Shown: positions 1 to 11,833 of the stretch, piece after piece | Position numbering within the stretch: the first letter of the stretch is position 1 | Layout of the letters: each line of letters begins with the position of its first letter | Source of the DNA: Taiwanofungus camphoratus | Lineage: Eukaryota > Basidiomycota > Agaricomycetes > Polyporales > Taiwanofungaceae | Direction of reading: 5' to 3' | Length of the DNA stretch: 64,000 nt | Assembly (NCBI GenBank): GCA_003999685.1 | Contig: CP021230.1 | Coordinates: forward strand, 1,054,001 to 1,118,000 | Made by a program: the position numbers and the translations under genes | Notes under the pieces: model-generated | What the model saw: only the letters and a program-made list of their open reading frames with translations | Told to the model about the DNA's origin: nothing | Database searches by the model: none

Positions 1-233
1 TTGATTCGTTAGCCAAGACAAATCGCAACCGCTACCGTAGAGGGTTCTGTGGTGCCTTCCTCATAGCAGTCTCAAGAGTCAACGATGTCGGAAAAGGCGG
101 GCAACAAAAACTATCATCATTTGAACATTCTCCTATACAGCGTATCTCATGCCAGATGAATGGCACATTCATCTATTGTGCCAGTAACGAAGGTTGTTGA
201 AAACCAACGTGCCAAAGGTCCTCTCCGTTTCAT

Positions 234-2179
234 CTACCAAATCCGGGTCTCGAGCAGGAGATCGCTGCTGCCCTCGAGGCCGATGCAGGCCTTCAAGAAC
301 GCCTCCAGTGCGTTGCGCTGCCTGTTGAGACTGTTGACGACGTCGGTACCTATGAGAAGGCAGATTAGCCCGACTCTATAACAAGACTATCGGCGGACAC
401 ACCAGGCTTCACGAGGGGGGCCTTCAGCATGTAGGAGAGCAGGGAGAGCACCGGGTACAGAGGTGCGAACTTGGCCTGCTGGGCAGACACGTCACGGTAC
501 TTGACACGGGTGAGCAGCTCAGTGAGGATGGTCAGGTCAAGAATGAGAGGCGTGGCCAGGAGCGAATCCTGTGCAACACGACCGCGTCAATAAAGGTCTA
601 CGAAACTCATCACAGGCACGTACTTCGCATTCGTTGAAAATGTTGATGGTCGAGCGGCCGCCACAGAAGATCTCCGAGTAGTACTCGTCGATCGCCCTTT
701 TCGAGTCCCCGACCGCAGGTACATACTTGATCACAACAATGTGATCCGGGTGCTCGCCCTTCGCTGCCTTCGTGCCCTTCACAGCGCCCTCCTCGGGACG
801 CTTGAACAGGAGCGCGTTCGCGTTCACCATGTCGTCCACCACACTGCTCTTGCTGATCTCCTTGCTCTTGAACTGCGGCTCCGCGGACAGGTTGTGCCCG
901 TCGTTGTTCCCGAGGTGATTGTACGACGCGATCGACAGCGGCTTGATGCCCGCGTTCACAAGGAACTCCGCAAACACCGACTTGAGCTTCGTCTGCCCAG
1001 ACTTGAGGTCGTCACCTCCAATGAACGACTTGGTGCGCTCCGCGAGTTCGATGACACCAGGGACAAACGTGTTCTGCGGGGCGCCGTTGACGAAGGGCTC
1101 ACCCTCGAGGATAGCTGCGACAGCATATAGCGTAGAAGGGGACACTTCAGAGTGCGAGGCCTTGATCGACGCAAGGAGGTTGTCCGCGGTGTCGTTCACG
1201 CCGGGAATGATGTCGCTGTAGCGCTCCGTATTCGCCGTCCAGAACACCACAACGCGATCCAGGCTGTGCGCCGCCTTGAACCGCCGAATGTCTGCCCGCA
1301 GATGCTCCAGGTGGGCCTGCTTGTCAGCACCAGGAACGACATTGTCTGCTCGTGCCTCCTGGTTCGCCGCAATGAAATCAGGATAATAGATTGACGGGAG
1401 CGGTTTCCCAAGAGCGGCCATGTGCGGCGCAACCTGGCGCTGCAGGTCCCAGTCCAGGACCTGCGCACGCTTCATCGCCTCGTCCATCGGCAGGCCAGAG
1501 ATGTCCCATCCGCCCAGCACCAGGTCGTTCGGGTGTACCATCGGCAGGACGTCCGAGACGGGAACATGGACATCCTTGCCCGTCGCTGGTTCCGTACCGA
1601 GGCGCACAGTAGAAGCGCGCAGGAGCGACCCGATGTAGTTGGGCCGTTGGACACCGGACTTCGTGTGCCAAATGATATTGTGGCGGTTCGCCAGAATGGT
1701 CGCGGATAAGGTCGTACCGTTGTTCCCACCCCAACCGACCATCATGAGCCTAAATAACATTACACGATCAGTAAAAAATCACACATATACCACATCGAGC
1801 GCCAGGGAATGAACTGCAGACTAAAGCATTGTAGATATAGGCTACTACACCAGTACAATAGCGATGGTTTCGAGCCCAATAATGTCACGCTCAGAAACAT
1901 TCTATAGACTTACCCAGTCTTCGACACCTGCCGGGCAGTCTGGAACTCATATTGCTTGACGGTCGGAGTAACCGTATACTGGCCGTCCTTGACAGCGACA
2001 TCGGCACCGCGATTCGTGTACTTGGCGGTGATGAATTCGTCAGAGTATGCGGTGTGCTCGGACTTCACCACGATAGGATACGGGCGACGAACAGCGGTAG
2101 GGTGAATTGGCAGAACCGACTCAAGCTCGGAGTCGGGGGTGTTCAGCCCAGAAGAGTGCGAGTTAGTGTAAGGTGCCAT
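234..2179 (-). CDS. INO1: Inositol-3-phosphate synthase (INO1)
   Basis: It converts glucose-6-phosphate to inositol-3-phosphate with NAD as a bound cofactor. This is the first step of inositol and phosphatidylinositol synthesis and takes place in the cytosol. Four exons fit: 2179-1914, 1749-624, 568-403 and 349-234. They sum to 1674 nt, an exact frame of 557 residues, which is normal for the family. The NAD-binding loop GWGGNNGTT is read just after the first intron. Other family blocks are [25 protein letters not shown] and [14 protein letters not shown], the last spanning intron 2. The start chosen is MAPYTNSH; an upstream in-frame Met near 2239 has no family support. A TATA-like box lies about 190 bp upstream. 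I saw no clear yeast-type inositol-responsive element. Family assignment is very sure; exon 4 rests on the motif [16 protein letters not shown]. Confidence 0.96.
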
Positions 2180-2370
2180 ATTGATGAGTGAATCCGACGG
2201 GGAAAAAGAATTTAATGGTGATATAACGCGTCGCCGCAAGTGTGCTTCGAACCTCTGTGGGGATTGTGAGGACTTCCTAGCTGGTTAGAGAACATGCAAG
2301 GTGGGGGAGGTCGATGATAGACAGGGGTTGGAAGAACCCGCTTGAAAAATGATGAGTAGTTGGGTACGGC

Positions 2371-2378
2371 TTTATATA
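2371..2378 (-). promoter_or_regulatory. TATA-like box upstream of INO1
   Basis: On the minus strand the bases read TATATAAA, about 190 bp before the INO1 start codon. The spacing suits a fungal core promoter. The role is inferred; no transcript data are visible. Confidence 0.4.
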
Positions 2379-4213
2379 CGCAAAATGACGGTTTTCGCCG
2401 TGCGCGTCGAAGCAGGAGGGGACTAGATAGTAGACGGAACCGACATCAGAAAGTTGGTAATTTCTACTTAGGCATGGATCAACAAATAAGCGTGGGCGAT
2501 CCATCGATTTCGGCCGCAAATTCAGTCAGCTCAACGGTCATTTCAAGCAGAGACTACAAGTCCCAAAAGCTACATTCTAATGTTTGGGAATACTTTCCAG
2601 CACAGATGAGACCAAGAGCAAGCTGAGATAAGACTCTGTTTTTCAGAACTAACAGCTGACCCTAAAAACCGACGGATGCCCGCAACTGCGGGATCTCACT
2701 ATTTATTGTGGTTACGTTCAAACCCTCGAATCAATGTACACGTTCTATCGAGGGGCGAGTACTTTATGAATATCAGATGCTGCAGCACTGCAAAGTCACG
2801 ATGATGATGAAATCAGCATTTGTATACCGCCACAAGTAAACTGGTGCTAAGACACGGTGTTACCCGGTCTATACAAACAGTGGGCATTAGAATGTGCCAC
2901 TAATCTATACTACTTTAGAGTAATGTTTTGGGGTAGGTGGGCGAAATCGGGTTTGGTGGTGGGGGTGATATAGTAGATACATGAATGGAGACGGTGTGTC
3001 TGTTGATAAGAGTTGTTATGCGATAGAAAAGGGGACTTAGTCTCTCTCTCGTTCATTCATCGCATATGTGCCTGTAACCGCTTAGTTGCACGTATGAGGT
3101 CGGGAAAATTAGCCTCATAAAGGGAAAAGGAAAAAAGGAAAAAAAAAAAAAATTCGGGTCGGTCTTCTTCCAGGTCGTATATGTTCCCCTGGTGCAAGCG
3201 ATTGTCGTTTCATATGAGGGAGTAGGTGGTACGGTGTGTTGCCATGCAGCGAACACCGTGCTCTGTCGCCTCTATCCTTCATCGTCTCTCTGTCTCTCGT
3301 TGGAAATCTTCTCATCGTGTTCCTCTTCATTTCTCCTAGCTTCTTCGTCAATTATTGGTATCTCTGCATTTTTCTCCTGCCCATCTTCGTCTCTCCTCTC
3401 TCCGCTCTTCGTCATCGCACCGCTTTATTTTATGAACTTCCCTAGTGCTTTGATACCATTTTGCATGCCGAGAATGATAGGTAGTTTGATGGTCTAGCTT
3501 GCATTCTGTAGGATGTACCTGTGTTGATTGTATCTAGGACATTGTTGCAATATATGTTGTCGGGTCTGTCGTTTTGCTCCACATGGGCAGTAAACTGTTT
3601 CAGATGGTACAAACTGTGCATAGTACTCGCCTATGGAGCCATGTCCTGTGCGGCATTGTATGAGTCTCCCAAAGACTTCTCTTGGGAGTGTCAGGAAGGG
3701 TTTTCTGGGGTGGAGTTGTTGTCGGAGTCGGTTCGCTGTAGCATATCATCCTGTAGACGGTGTGCTTTTCCATGTGCATATCCAGTCTTGTTCAGATTTT
3801 TCCTTGGCTCTTCGCAGTGTGTGCACTCATGTGGCTTTTGTGGGTCCTCCATCCATACGTGTAGCTTCCTTAGCAATCAGACCAGAAAGTCTGAAAGAGA
3901 CGCCGGAGTAACAGTCCAGCATTTCAACTTTCTTTCAGAAAGTGTCCTGCCATACAATTGAAAGGCAAGGTGCAACCTCAGGCCTCAGGTCTGGTATATC
4001 ACAATCAGCGTGCGGAGCTAATGTAAATGGAAGCTGGGAGAGTAGGGCACAGCCGTAACAGCATTAAATGATCCCGGACACACAAAAACAAGACAATATC
4101 ATCGTTGACTTGGTCGTACGAAAGCCTAAGTCTCCAAGTATTAACCGCCGCTATATGCGAAGGCCCTACACTGAGGGCGGAACTGCAAGCCTCTGTAACC
4201 TTCGGCAACTTAA

Positions 4214-4363
4214 TCTGCCCTTGTACCTTCATCAGGCAAGGCAAAGGACAGCACGGACCGGCTTCAGGACTCAGAAGAGAGTACTTATATCTGCCCTCGT
4301 ATAATTCAGGCAAGGCAAGGCGAAGAACAGTATGAATCGGCTTTAGGACTCAGAAAAGAGTAT
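4214..4363 (+). repeat. Two-copy tandem duplication, about 75-bp unit
   Basis: The segment from 4214 to 4289 recurs at 4290-4363. Both units start TCTGCCCT, share CAGGCAAGGCAA and end with GGACTCAGAA followed by AGAGTA. The copies differ at several positions and the second is slightly shorter, so this is not a fresh duplication. It lies 170 bp upstream of the TIM50 start. Confidence 0.7.
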
Positions 4364-4533
4364 CACGGGGAATCAATGGCAAAAATCGACTATAAACTTT
4401 ACTTATTGCTACTTATTTAAGTCCCTTAGATGGCAAATCTTCGATCGAAAATCATTCCATTCACCCGTCACCGTCGACGGCGTTGGAGGCTACTTTCACG
4501 ACATCTCGGACAGTGCTTACGGCCTCCCGCAAA

Positions 4534-6369
4534 ATGCAAGCCTCTCTGCTTGTCCGGTCTCCAATCGCTCGTAGGGCTCTCATTCAACCTGTCCGATGTC
4601 TAGCCTCCAAAGCACCACCTCCGAGGCCTCCATTGAGGAATGCGCCCCCCACCCCAACCTCAGCACTTGCGACGCCAGAGCCATCATCATCATTACCCAG
4701 CTTGGACTTTGCGCCGTCTACAGAGGAAACGCAGGAGCGAACGGGCGCACGGTCATCCAAAAACTCACTTTCCAGCATCGAGCGGAGGAGACGGTTTTTG
4801 GCGCGGGGGACATTAGTTGCGCTACTCCTGGGAACTGGTGCGAGTGCTTGGTATATAGGTAGGGAGTGGGAGGAGGCAGAGCTCAAGGCGAAGAGGATGG
4901 TGGGTTATCGTCGATCATATTGAAACTGGTACTTAGACTGCCACTCAGAGGATCGAAGATGCACCCTCAACACGTTGGGGAAGGACGAAGACACGATTCA
5001 CGAGTCTGTTTGACGTGTGTTTTCAATCCTCGCATATCTTCACTTCTCATACAGATGGCTTTCTAGTTCTTTACCGAACCGCTGTGGCCCGAACTCTTGC
5101 CACCGCCTCATCCAGCCATCCCACAAAAACCCTACACCTTACTCGTATCCATCGATGATCTGCTTGTAACGTCGACATGGGATGTTCGTCTCAATTTCTC
5201 AGAATTTATGCCGAATGCCGTTCACTGAATATTTTTCTAGCGCCATCATGGCTGGCGGACGGCGAAGCGTCCCGGTGTAGACTACTTCCTTGGTTATCTC
5301 TCCCAATTTTACGAAGTTGTTATCTTCACCGCACAATATAATTATGTACGTCCTCTTATACCGAACATTCTTGCTTTTCTGTACTCACATGAGACGGCAG
5401 ACCGCGGCGCCCATATTAGATAAACTAGACCCGTATCAGTTCTTCATTACATACAGACTCTACCGGGATGCTTGTCGCTCGGTCCAAGGAGAGCCTGTCA
5501 AGGTGCACATCTATCCCGTCCATCACCGTAGGCCTTATATACAACGCTCACGTTTCCATTGCAATGCATAGGACCTGACATACCTCAACCGAGATCTGTC
5601 GAAGGTAGTTATCCTGGATGCTCACCCCGAGCATGTCTCCGCACAGCCAGAAAATGCCATCGTCTTGCCCAAATGGACGGGAGATCCGAAGGACAAGGGT
5701 CTGGTAGCGATGATTCCATTCCTTGAATGTACGCGCAGTCCTGTCTCCGGTTCCGTACATACGTTTGGTGTTGATATGGCTGCAATCTCTTCTCAATTCT
5801 ATATAGCCATAGGAATATATAAGCCTCCCGATGTCAGGCCGATTCTGGACGCATACCGTGGGAAGGACATACCGCTGGAGTACGCCAAGAAAGAGGCGGA
5901 GATGAAACAGAAGCATATCGATGAATGGCAGAAGAATCGGAAAGGCTTCTCAACGGGCGCATTCACGCTGAGCAGTCTTTTCGGTGGTCCCAGCCAGGTG
6001 CGTCTAACCTACCGTATGTTCGCCTTATAAATCCTCAGTAGACGACATGGGATTTCCCTGGAATTGCAGGCGAATGCATCTCCAATACCTTTGACCTACC
6101 TCGAACAGAAACGGCGGGAAGCACAGACACTATATCAAGATGAGCAGGCATATATCAGGGCGAACAAGGAGACCTTCGAACGCCTGATCAAGGAGGACCA
6201 GGAGGCGATGGCAAAAGAGATGTCTGGCGGCACATTCTGGAGTGCAGCGGAAGCCTTAATCCGTGGCGGACCGCCGCCGAAGAAGGGTACACCTGCCACG
6301 GCTTCTTTATCGGAACCCAGCACAAACTCTGCTACCACTTCTACTGCTGGAGCTAGTACGGCTACATGA
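4534..6369 (+). CDS. TIM50: Mitochondrial import inner membrane translocase subunit TIM50
   Basis: Tim50 is the intermembrane-space receptor of the TIM23 complex. It takes presequences from TOM and guides them to the channel. Eight exons fit: 4534-4899, 4949-5014, 5067-5183, 5241-5345, 5401-5502, 5572-5728, 5807-5997 and 6070-6369. They total 1404 nt, an exact frame of 467 residues. The N-terminus is Arg/Ser-rich like a presequence, and one membrane span ([16 protein letters not shown]) precedes the FCP1/HAD-like domain. That domain shows [42 protein letters not shown] and [17 protein letters not shown]. The first motif reads SIDD rather than the DxDxT of active phosphatases, as in other Tim50 proteins. 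The tail is charged, then Ser/Thr-rich. The ATG at 4534 is the first Met in frame. Confidence 0.96.
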
Positions 6370-6860
6370 CCCACACACAGCGTGGACTAGCTCTGTCGTT
6401 GTTATCCCCACTCTACAATCCTATCTACTCAAACAATCGACGTGCTTCTACCATGGCTGTTGCATCGGTCATCAATAAGATTTACCGCGACTTGCTCCCA
6501 ACAGAACCCTTTTCTTACTCAACGGTGGCTTGCTGAGCTGAGTCGTTCACTCTGCGGGGTATGTCCCTGACTCCAAAGAGACCTTTAGATCTTGATGAGG
6601 CAGAGTAAAAGACAAGGCTGGCGACGTTACAAAACGTTGCTTTGTATAAGATGTAATCGCAGCAGTTACGATCATTGGCCCGCTTGCGGAGTACTGCCAA
6701 GGGGCATGATAATGAATCGAGATGTTTTCTTTCCATCTTCACCCACTTATTAAAACACGTCGAAACTGATTGATCATGCGCACTGACGGGGCCCTCGCTA
6801 GCGTATATAGGTCGAACGAAGATACTACAATCTTATAACCCAGAAAACATAAACTTTATC
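6370..6860. other. Convergent 3' intergenic gap
   Basis: The gap of 490 bp lies between the ends of TIM50 and the asparaginyl-tRNA synthetase. It presumably holds both 3' untranslated regions. Only short unsupported frames occur, and I see no RNA gene. Confidence 0.5.
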
Positions 6861-9005
6861 TTAAGGTGTTGCTCGCCCAGGCCATCTGTTGAGTTGGAAT
6901 GCCGTAAGAGCTTTATTGCATACACGTTAAGAAATTCACATACCGGGGGTAGAGAGAGCACTCCTTGACTGTATACCTGTTGGTAAGCCATGCTAGAAAT
7001 CGCTAGAATCGACGCGAATAAGTTTACGAAATACACGAAACATTCGTTATCTGACCTCTACGCCGAGGCCGTACCCTCCATGCTCGCAGGTACCGTACTT
7101 ACGTTGGTCCGTGAACCAATAGTACGGAGCGGGGTCGATGCCCTCTCGCTTGTACGCGGAGAGCAGCTCGTCCATGTCCGATATCCTCATCGAGCCACCT
7201 ATAACAGCATCATTAGCATCGAAACTTGAGCCGCCTGTGGGCATAGACTTACCAACAATCTCACCCACGCCCGGCATAAGCAGATCGCAACTCTCCGTGC
7301 AAACGGGGCCGTCCGCACTTTGCTTCGGCATCTTCTTCATGTAGAATGCCTTCAGCTCCGCCGGGAAGCCGTACAGGAATACTGGTGTACCCAGAATATC
7401 CGTCATGCGGCGCTCGGCTGCCTCTGCAATGTCATCGCCGACGACATGGTCGACCATCTTTGGGTTCCCCTGTTCGTCCTTGATCACGTCTCCCTTCGCA
7501 TCTTCTGCCTCGTGCTGGATGCCGTGCTCGTTCAGCCACCTGATGGCGTCGACATACGACAGGCGGCGGAATGGCCGCGCTGGAGGTGTAAAGTTAGGGT
7601 TGAGCTGCTTGATCAAGGCAGCAGAGGCAGGAGATGCGAGCAAGCCGTCGACGGTGTCGCAGATCTGATATCGATGAGACATGTCATTGCTGCAGGTAAA
7701 ATTATACAAAGAACGTACAACACCCTCGATGTGGTCCATCAAGTCATCAAAGGTAATGAACGCGAGTTCAGCCTCTAAGTGGGTATATTCGCTCAGATGG
7801 CGACGAGTATGGCTGTTGTCTCTTGCAATTAGCCCCATGATACGCGAAAGAAGTACAGTATCCTCACCTGTTCTCTGCACGGAAACTCTCCTGAACACAG
7901 AATACATCTCCGAGGGATGGCAGACATGTTTCCAGATACAATTGCGAGCTCTGCGTCAAGAACGCAGGCTGCCCGTAATAATCGAATTTGAATAGGGTCG
8001 CACCACCCTCCACCTGCGTCTGTACCATACATGGCGGGGTCACCTCGACCAGGTCGCGCGACACCAGCGACGTCCGGAACGAGCTCAACAACGCGGCGCG
8101 TAGCTTCAGCACGGCGGAGGCTGTCTCTCCTCGTATCACCAAGTGTCGCAGATCCGCTTGGATCGACGGATCTGATTTCTTGCACCTGTCATGAGCAGAG
8201 TCACTCCCAGTAGACAAAAACAATACATACCTCGTTTAATCGGTTCGTGAAGGCGTCTTCACCCCCCGGAGACGTCCCCAAAACTCGCCAATAATCTACA
8301 ATCAATTCGTGTCCCCCTGGCGCAGTCTTTCCCTCTGGCAGGGGCTGTAGCGTCCCGACCAACTCGACTGTCGATTCTAGCGTAAGCGTAAGCGCTTCGT
8401 AAGTTTGTGCCTGCGCACAGCAACTGAGCAAACGCCGTAACAACCGAAGAGTGCACACACCACCAGCCCGGAGAGGATACACTGCAGATATCCCGTACCA
8501 TCGCGCAGGATCAAGAACATCGGCTTCTGGTCACGCAACCGATGCACCCATCCCGACACGCGGATGCGCTGCGATCTCAGCGGGGCAAGGTTACCGATTT
8601 TTGCCTGCGGACATAAATTATCTGTCTAAATTATGATACGACGCACTCTGTAGACAGTACCTTTGTCGCTTTTGGTAGACTCGGGTCCTCCTCGAGCACG
8701 ATCTTCTTGCTCTCCTCAAGTAACTTTTGTCTCCGCTCGCGCTTATCTGCTTCCTCCTTCGCCTCTCGCTCGGCGGCTTCCTCAGCCTTTTTGCGTTTCT
8801 TCTCGAGACCGTCCGCACCCTTCTTCGCTTTCTTCAGTGCAGACTGTGTAGGCTCCTCGTAGGATGCCGCTGGATCCTTACGGGCCAGAATCGGAGTCGC
8901 CGCATGCGTGTATATCGCGAAGGCAAGGGTCTGGTAGGGAAGTTCTGGAGTACCCTTGCCTGTGTCATCTGAGCCAGCAGACTCGTCTACGTAGATTGTA
9001 GCCAT
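6861..9005 (-). CDS. DED81: Asparaginyl-tRNA synthetase, cytosolic
   Basis: A class IIb synthetase that charges tRNA-Asn. The N-terminus [18 protein letters not shown] is the fungal-type extension. It is followed by a Lys/Glu-rich linker and an OB-fold anticodon-binding domain ([28 protein letters not shown]). The catalytic core has motif 2 around [10 protein letters not shown] and [11 protein letters not shown], the insert [20 protein letters not shown] and motif 3 GLGVERFLAWL. Motif 3 is completed across an intron at about 7058-7018. The last intron joins LYP to the ending RWPGRATP, matching the usual family C-terminus, with stop TAA at 6863-6861. About nine exons are needed. The start at 9005 is the only good Met. 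DPH5 lies 245 bp upstream on the same strand. Confidence 0.95.
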
Positions 9006-9249
9006 GAACGTTGTATTCTGAAGGATCAGGTTTTGTCTATTGGATTTGAGGGTTGGTCAAACGAGTCAGAAAGTAGGTTGCAGTGTACTGAGATCAGAAA
9101 GGTGACTCGAGAGATCTACGCGTGCAATCTACGCGATCAACTTCTACTAGTATGAAACCTTGAAGGAAGACCACCTTCCATGCTTGCTTGTATTTATTCA
9201 ACCCGGATATGCAACACTCGTATCACGCGAATGATTATTTTTTGGGGCA

Positions 9250-10348
9250 TCATGAGTCTAGTGGACATCCATATATATCTCTGGCAACATCGCGCCAGGT
9301 GTTCCGGTTGATCGCATATGCCTCTGCATACTCGACTTCAAGATGATGGAGCCTTTTCCCAACGATCACCAAGCTATGCAACGGGTCACCAAACACCTCG
9401 TCAGGTTCCGAAAGAAGCTCAGACAAGGTTCCACAGACGATACGTTCCTGCTCTCCTCCACCTACCCTAGACAATGCTATTGCAAGCGTCGTATCAGGTT
9501 GTAGGATGCCGGTTTGACGAGTTTCCTCCACCTCTGCAAGTTGGGACACTGCCCGCGGAATCGACATGTATCGAGGTGGCTCGTATATCCTTCTTCCTCT
9601 AATAGCAGGAAATGAGCCCAGCGACAGGATCAGAGAGAATGATCAGAGGGAATAAAGTACCTCGCCAGGTTTTCTTCACTTTGCTCCTTCACTTTGATGT
9701 CAAGGAGTACAAGCGTATGCATACCTAGATCAACATTTTCCTTAATCCTGTCATAGAAACTGTCGGGTTTCCAGGTATCCGTGAAGAAGACGAGCGACAC
9801 TGTTTGCCCAAAGTTGTACAGCTGTAGGCCGCAAGCACCGACGGCATTCATGATAGATGCATTATGTATGACTCGCGTCGGTATCCTGAGCGACCGGGCG
9901 CGTAATATGATATCAGTATGTGTTGTTGCCCTTCCAAGCCTATTAGACTCCGAAAAACTGGCAGCGGGATAGCTAGAAGCCACCATACCCATAGGGATCT
10001 CCTACAACCAAGAGTGAAACGTCGTCCTTGTCAGCGTCCCGGAGGATCTCGTCACTCTCTGTTTCGACCATATCTCGATCTGCGAAGATCAATTCCTTTC
10101 CATAGAATGCTTCCTTGCGTATACCGCTGTGAGACGAAAAAGATAAGGTAAAGTAAATAACGAACCAGTCTGTCTTTCTGGACCATGAGAATGCTTGTGT
10201 ATGCCTCAAGATATACTCGGGAGGAGCCTTTCACGATCTATGTTATCATGTTTGAGTGGACGAGTAATGAATACTTGAAACGCACCTCTAGGCCGCGGAC
10301 AGTTATATCCCTCTCATCACAGAGGCCAAGGCCAATCAGATAGAACAT
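9250..10348 (-). CDS. DPH5: Diphthine methyl ester synthase (DPH5)
   Basis: Dph5 is a SAM-dependent methyltransferase that makes the methylated diphthine intermediate on elongation factor 2, in the cytosolic diphthamide pathway. The start [16 protein letters not shown] at 10348 is characteristic. It is followed across introns by [20 protein letters not shown] and [17 protein letters not shown]. The SAM-site block VVGDPYG is joined by an intron to [12 protein letters not shown]. Later blocks are [19 protein letters not shown] and [20 protein letters not shown]. The C-terminal half ends in [18 protein letters not shown] and stop at 9250. Length and order are normal. It shares a promoter gap of 296 bp with the divergent ERV2 gene. 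Confidence 0.95.
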
Positions 10349-10644
10349 GGCGGCGTATGTTGTGTAGCTTATCGAAAATCGACCAGCCAACCATCCTGCT
10401 TAGTCCCAAAGACTTGCTCAAACAATATTTTGCTTACGTAATACAAATGTTATGTATTGCACATTCCCGGCTCGACCGTCGGTGAGCGCTCAAGCTCTAG
10501 TGTTATGTGCGAATGATCATCAAACCCACACCATAAAGCCCTCTTGTCCATGGTATGCCAAGGGCACATCATTAGCGTTGTATATTCATGAAGTTTCTGA
10601 GCGCTACACCTGCAGCGTTGCACCTGACGGCTCGTGGCAGGAAG

Positions 10645-11631
10645 ATGATTTCGCGGTTTAGCAAAGCCTTCCTGTTTATCGTATTAGCTCTCGTACGCAA
10701 GTTGTTTCTTCTTATTGATATCACACTGAATTCTATCTGGCGATGTATGCGTCCACAATAGTTCTTACTAGGTTCGATTGCACTTCTTCACCCGCCATCC
10801 AGAGCATACCTGGATCCATGGACCGGGGACCTATTTGGTGAAGGAGGAGTAGAGAAGGACCTGCGCATCCATCCCGCCGCACAAGGGGAAGGAGTTCGTG
10901 GTGGAGTTATTATGTCGAAACTGGGAAATGCAACGGCAAAGTGAATTTCAAGGAAACTGTAGATGGAATGACTTGATTGAACTCCTGTCAGAGCAGAGTT
11001 GGGTAGAGCAACGTGGAAGCTGCTGTGAGTCCTCTTGATGAATCAAGCCTCGACTGCCATTGACTATGAAAAGATAGACATACCATGACACTGCGATATC
11101 CTGAGGTTCGCTAACTCGCGCATTGTGCAACTGTGAAGTTTCATTATATCATTTTTTTTCACCTACAGACCCCCACACAAGACGAGAGGGATGCGCTAGG
11201 CAATTATTTTCACCTCTTTTCCAGACTTTATCCTTGTGGAGAATGTGCGGCTGAATTTCAGCAACTTCTGAAGAGATACCCACCACAAGTGTGCCCTTTT
11301 CCTTTGTTCTACCCTTCAGAATCCTTGATGATTTGTTCTGAATAGACCTCGTCACGAAGAGCAGCAGCTACTTGGTCAGATTTGTTTTCGTTAAGTCAGT
11401 TGGTGAGCTGACATTTGACTCCCTAGGTTGTGTTTCGTGCACAACGAAGTGAATACCCGCTTACACAAACCAGAGTTCGATTGCGCGAATCTTGATGCGA
11501 CATACGACTGTGGTTGTGGCGATGAGCCTATAACTTCGTCCCACTCCGCTGGCAGCGATCCCGTGGACCTTGAGCACGATCCAAGCAGGGATCGTATCAC
11601 CGGTGTGGGTATGATCAAGGGTGGAAGGTAG
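10645..11631 (+). CDS. ERV2: FAD-linked sulfhydryl oxidase, ERV2 type
   Basis: Erv2-like enzymes form disulfides in the ER lumen and pass electrons to oxygen through FAD. Exon 1 (ATG at 10645) joins across an intron of about 70 nt to give one hydrophobic signal anchor, AFLFIVLALFLLGSIALL. The Erv/ALR fold follows: ELGRATWKLLHTMTLRYPE, QDERDALGNYFHLFSRLYP, the active-site pair CGEC, and AAATWLCFVHNEVN. The C-terminal shuttle reads DCGCG, which is typical of Erv2. The mitochondrial Erv1 carries its shuttle at the N-terminus and lacks a signal anchor. The protein ends at 11631 after a Ser/Asp-rich tail. Splicing of the first exon is inferred from frame and hydrophobicity. Confidence 0.92.
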
Positions 11632-11833
11632 CTTATGCCATAATAGGCTCACATTAGCGGGCTGTGCATTATCTGTTTTATTTGTATGGGTATTTGGGTG
11701 TCTCACAGTTCTTTCATACCGAAGAGTTCTATAACAAAATACGACGACAGACCCACTGTTCTAAGTATGTGGTGAGTGAGGTGTGTCGTAATGGCAAGGA
11801 CAGGTTGTGCGGCTTCGTCAACACTCCAGCCTT

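Larger units (their letters stand above)
2180..4533. other. Intergenic region between INO1 and TIM50
   Basis: This 2.35-kb stretch separates two divergent genes. It holds the INO1 promoter, an A-rich run near 3120-3152, a pyrimidine-rich tract at about 3270-3430 and the short tandem duplication at 4214-4363. Open frames at 3521-3961 (+) and 3691-3876 (-) overlap each other. The minus one contains ECTHC and looks faintly protein-like, but I recognise no family. I see no gene I can support. Confidence 0.5.

Noticed and set aside
741-1130. Long open frame antisense to INO1
   Set aside because: It overlaps conserved INO1 coding sequence and has a biased, repetitive composition typical of a shadow frame in GC-rich coding DNA.
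3521-3961. Cys-rich 146-residue open frame in the INO1-TIM50 gap
   Set aside because: It overlaps another open frame on the opposite strand, has no family motif, and no splice chain or promoter favours it.
10645-11631. Mitochondrial ERV1 instead of ERV2
   Set aside because: There is a signal anchor, and the shuttle cysteines (CGC) are at the C-terminus, as in Erv2.
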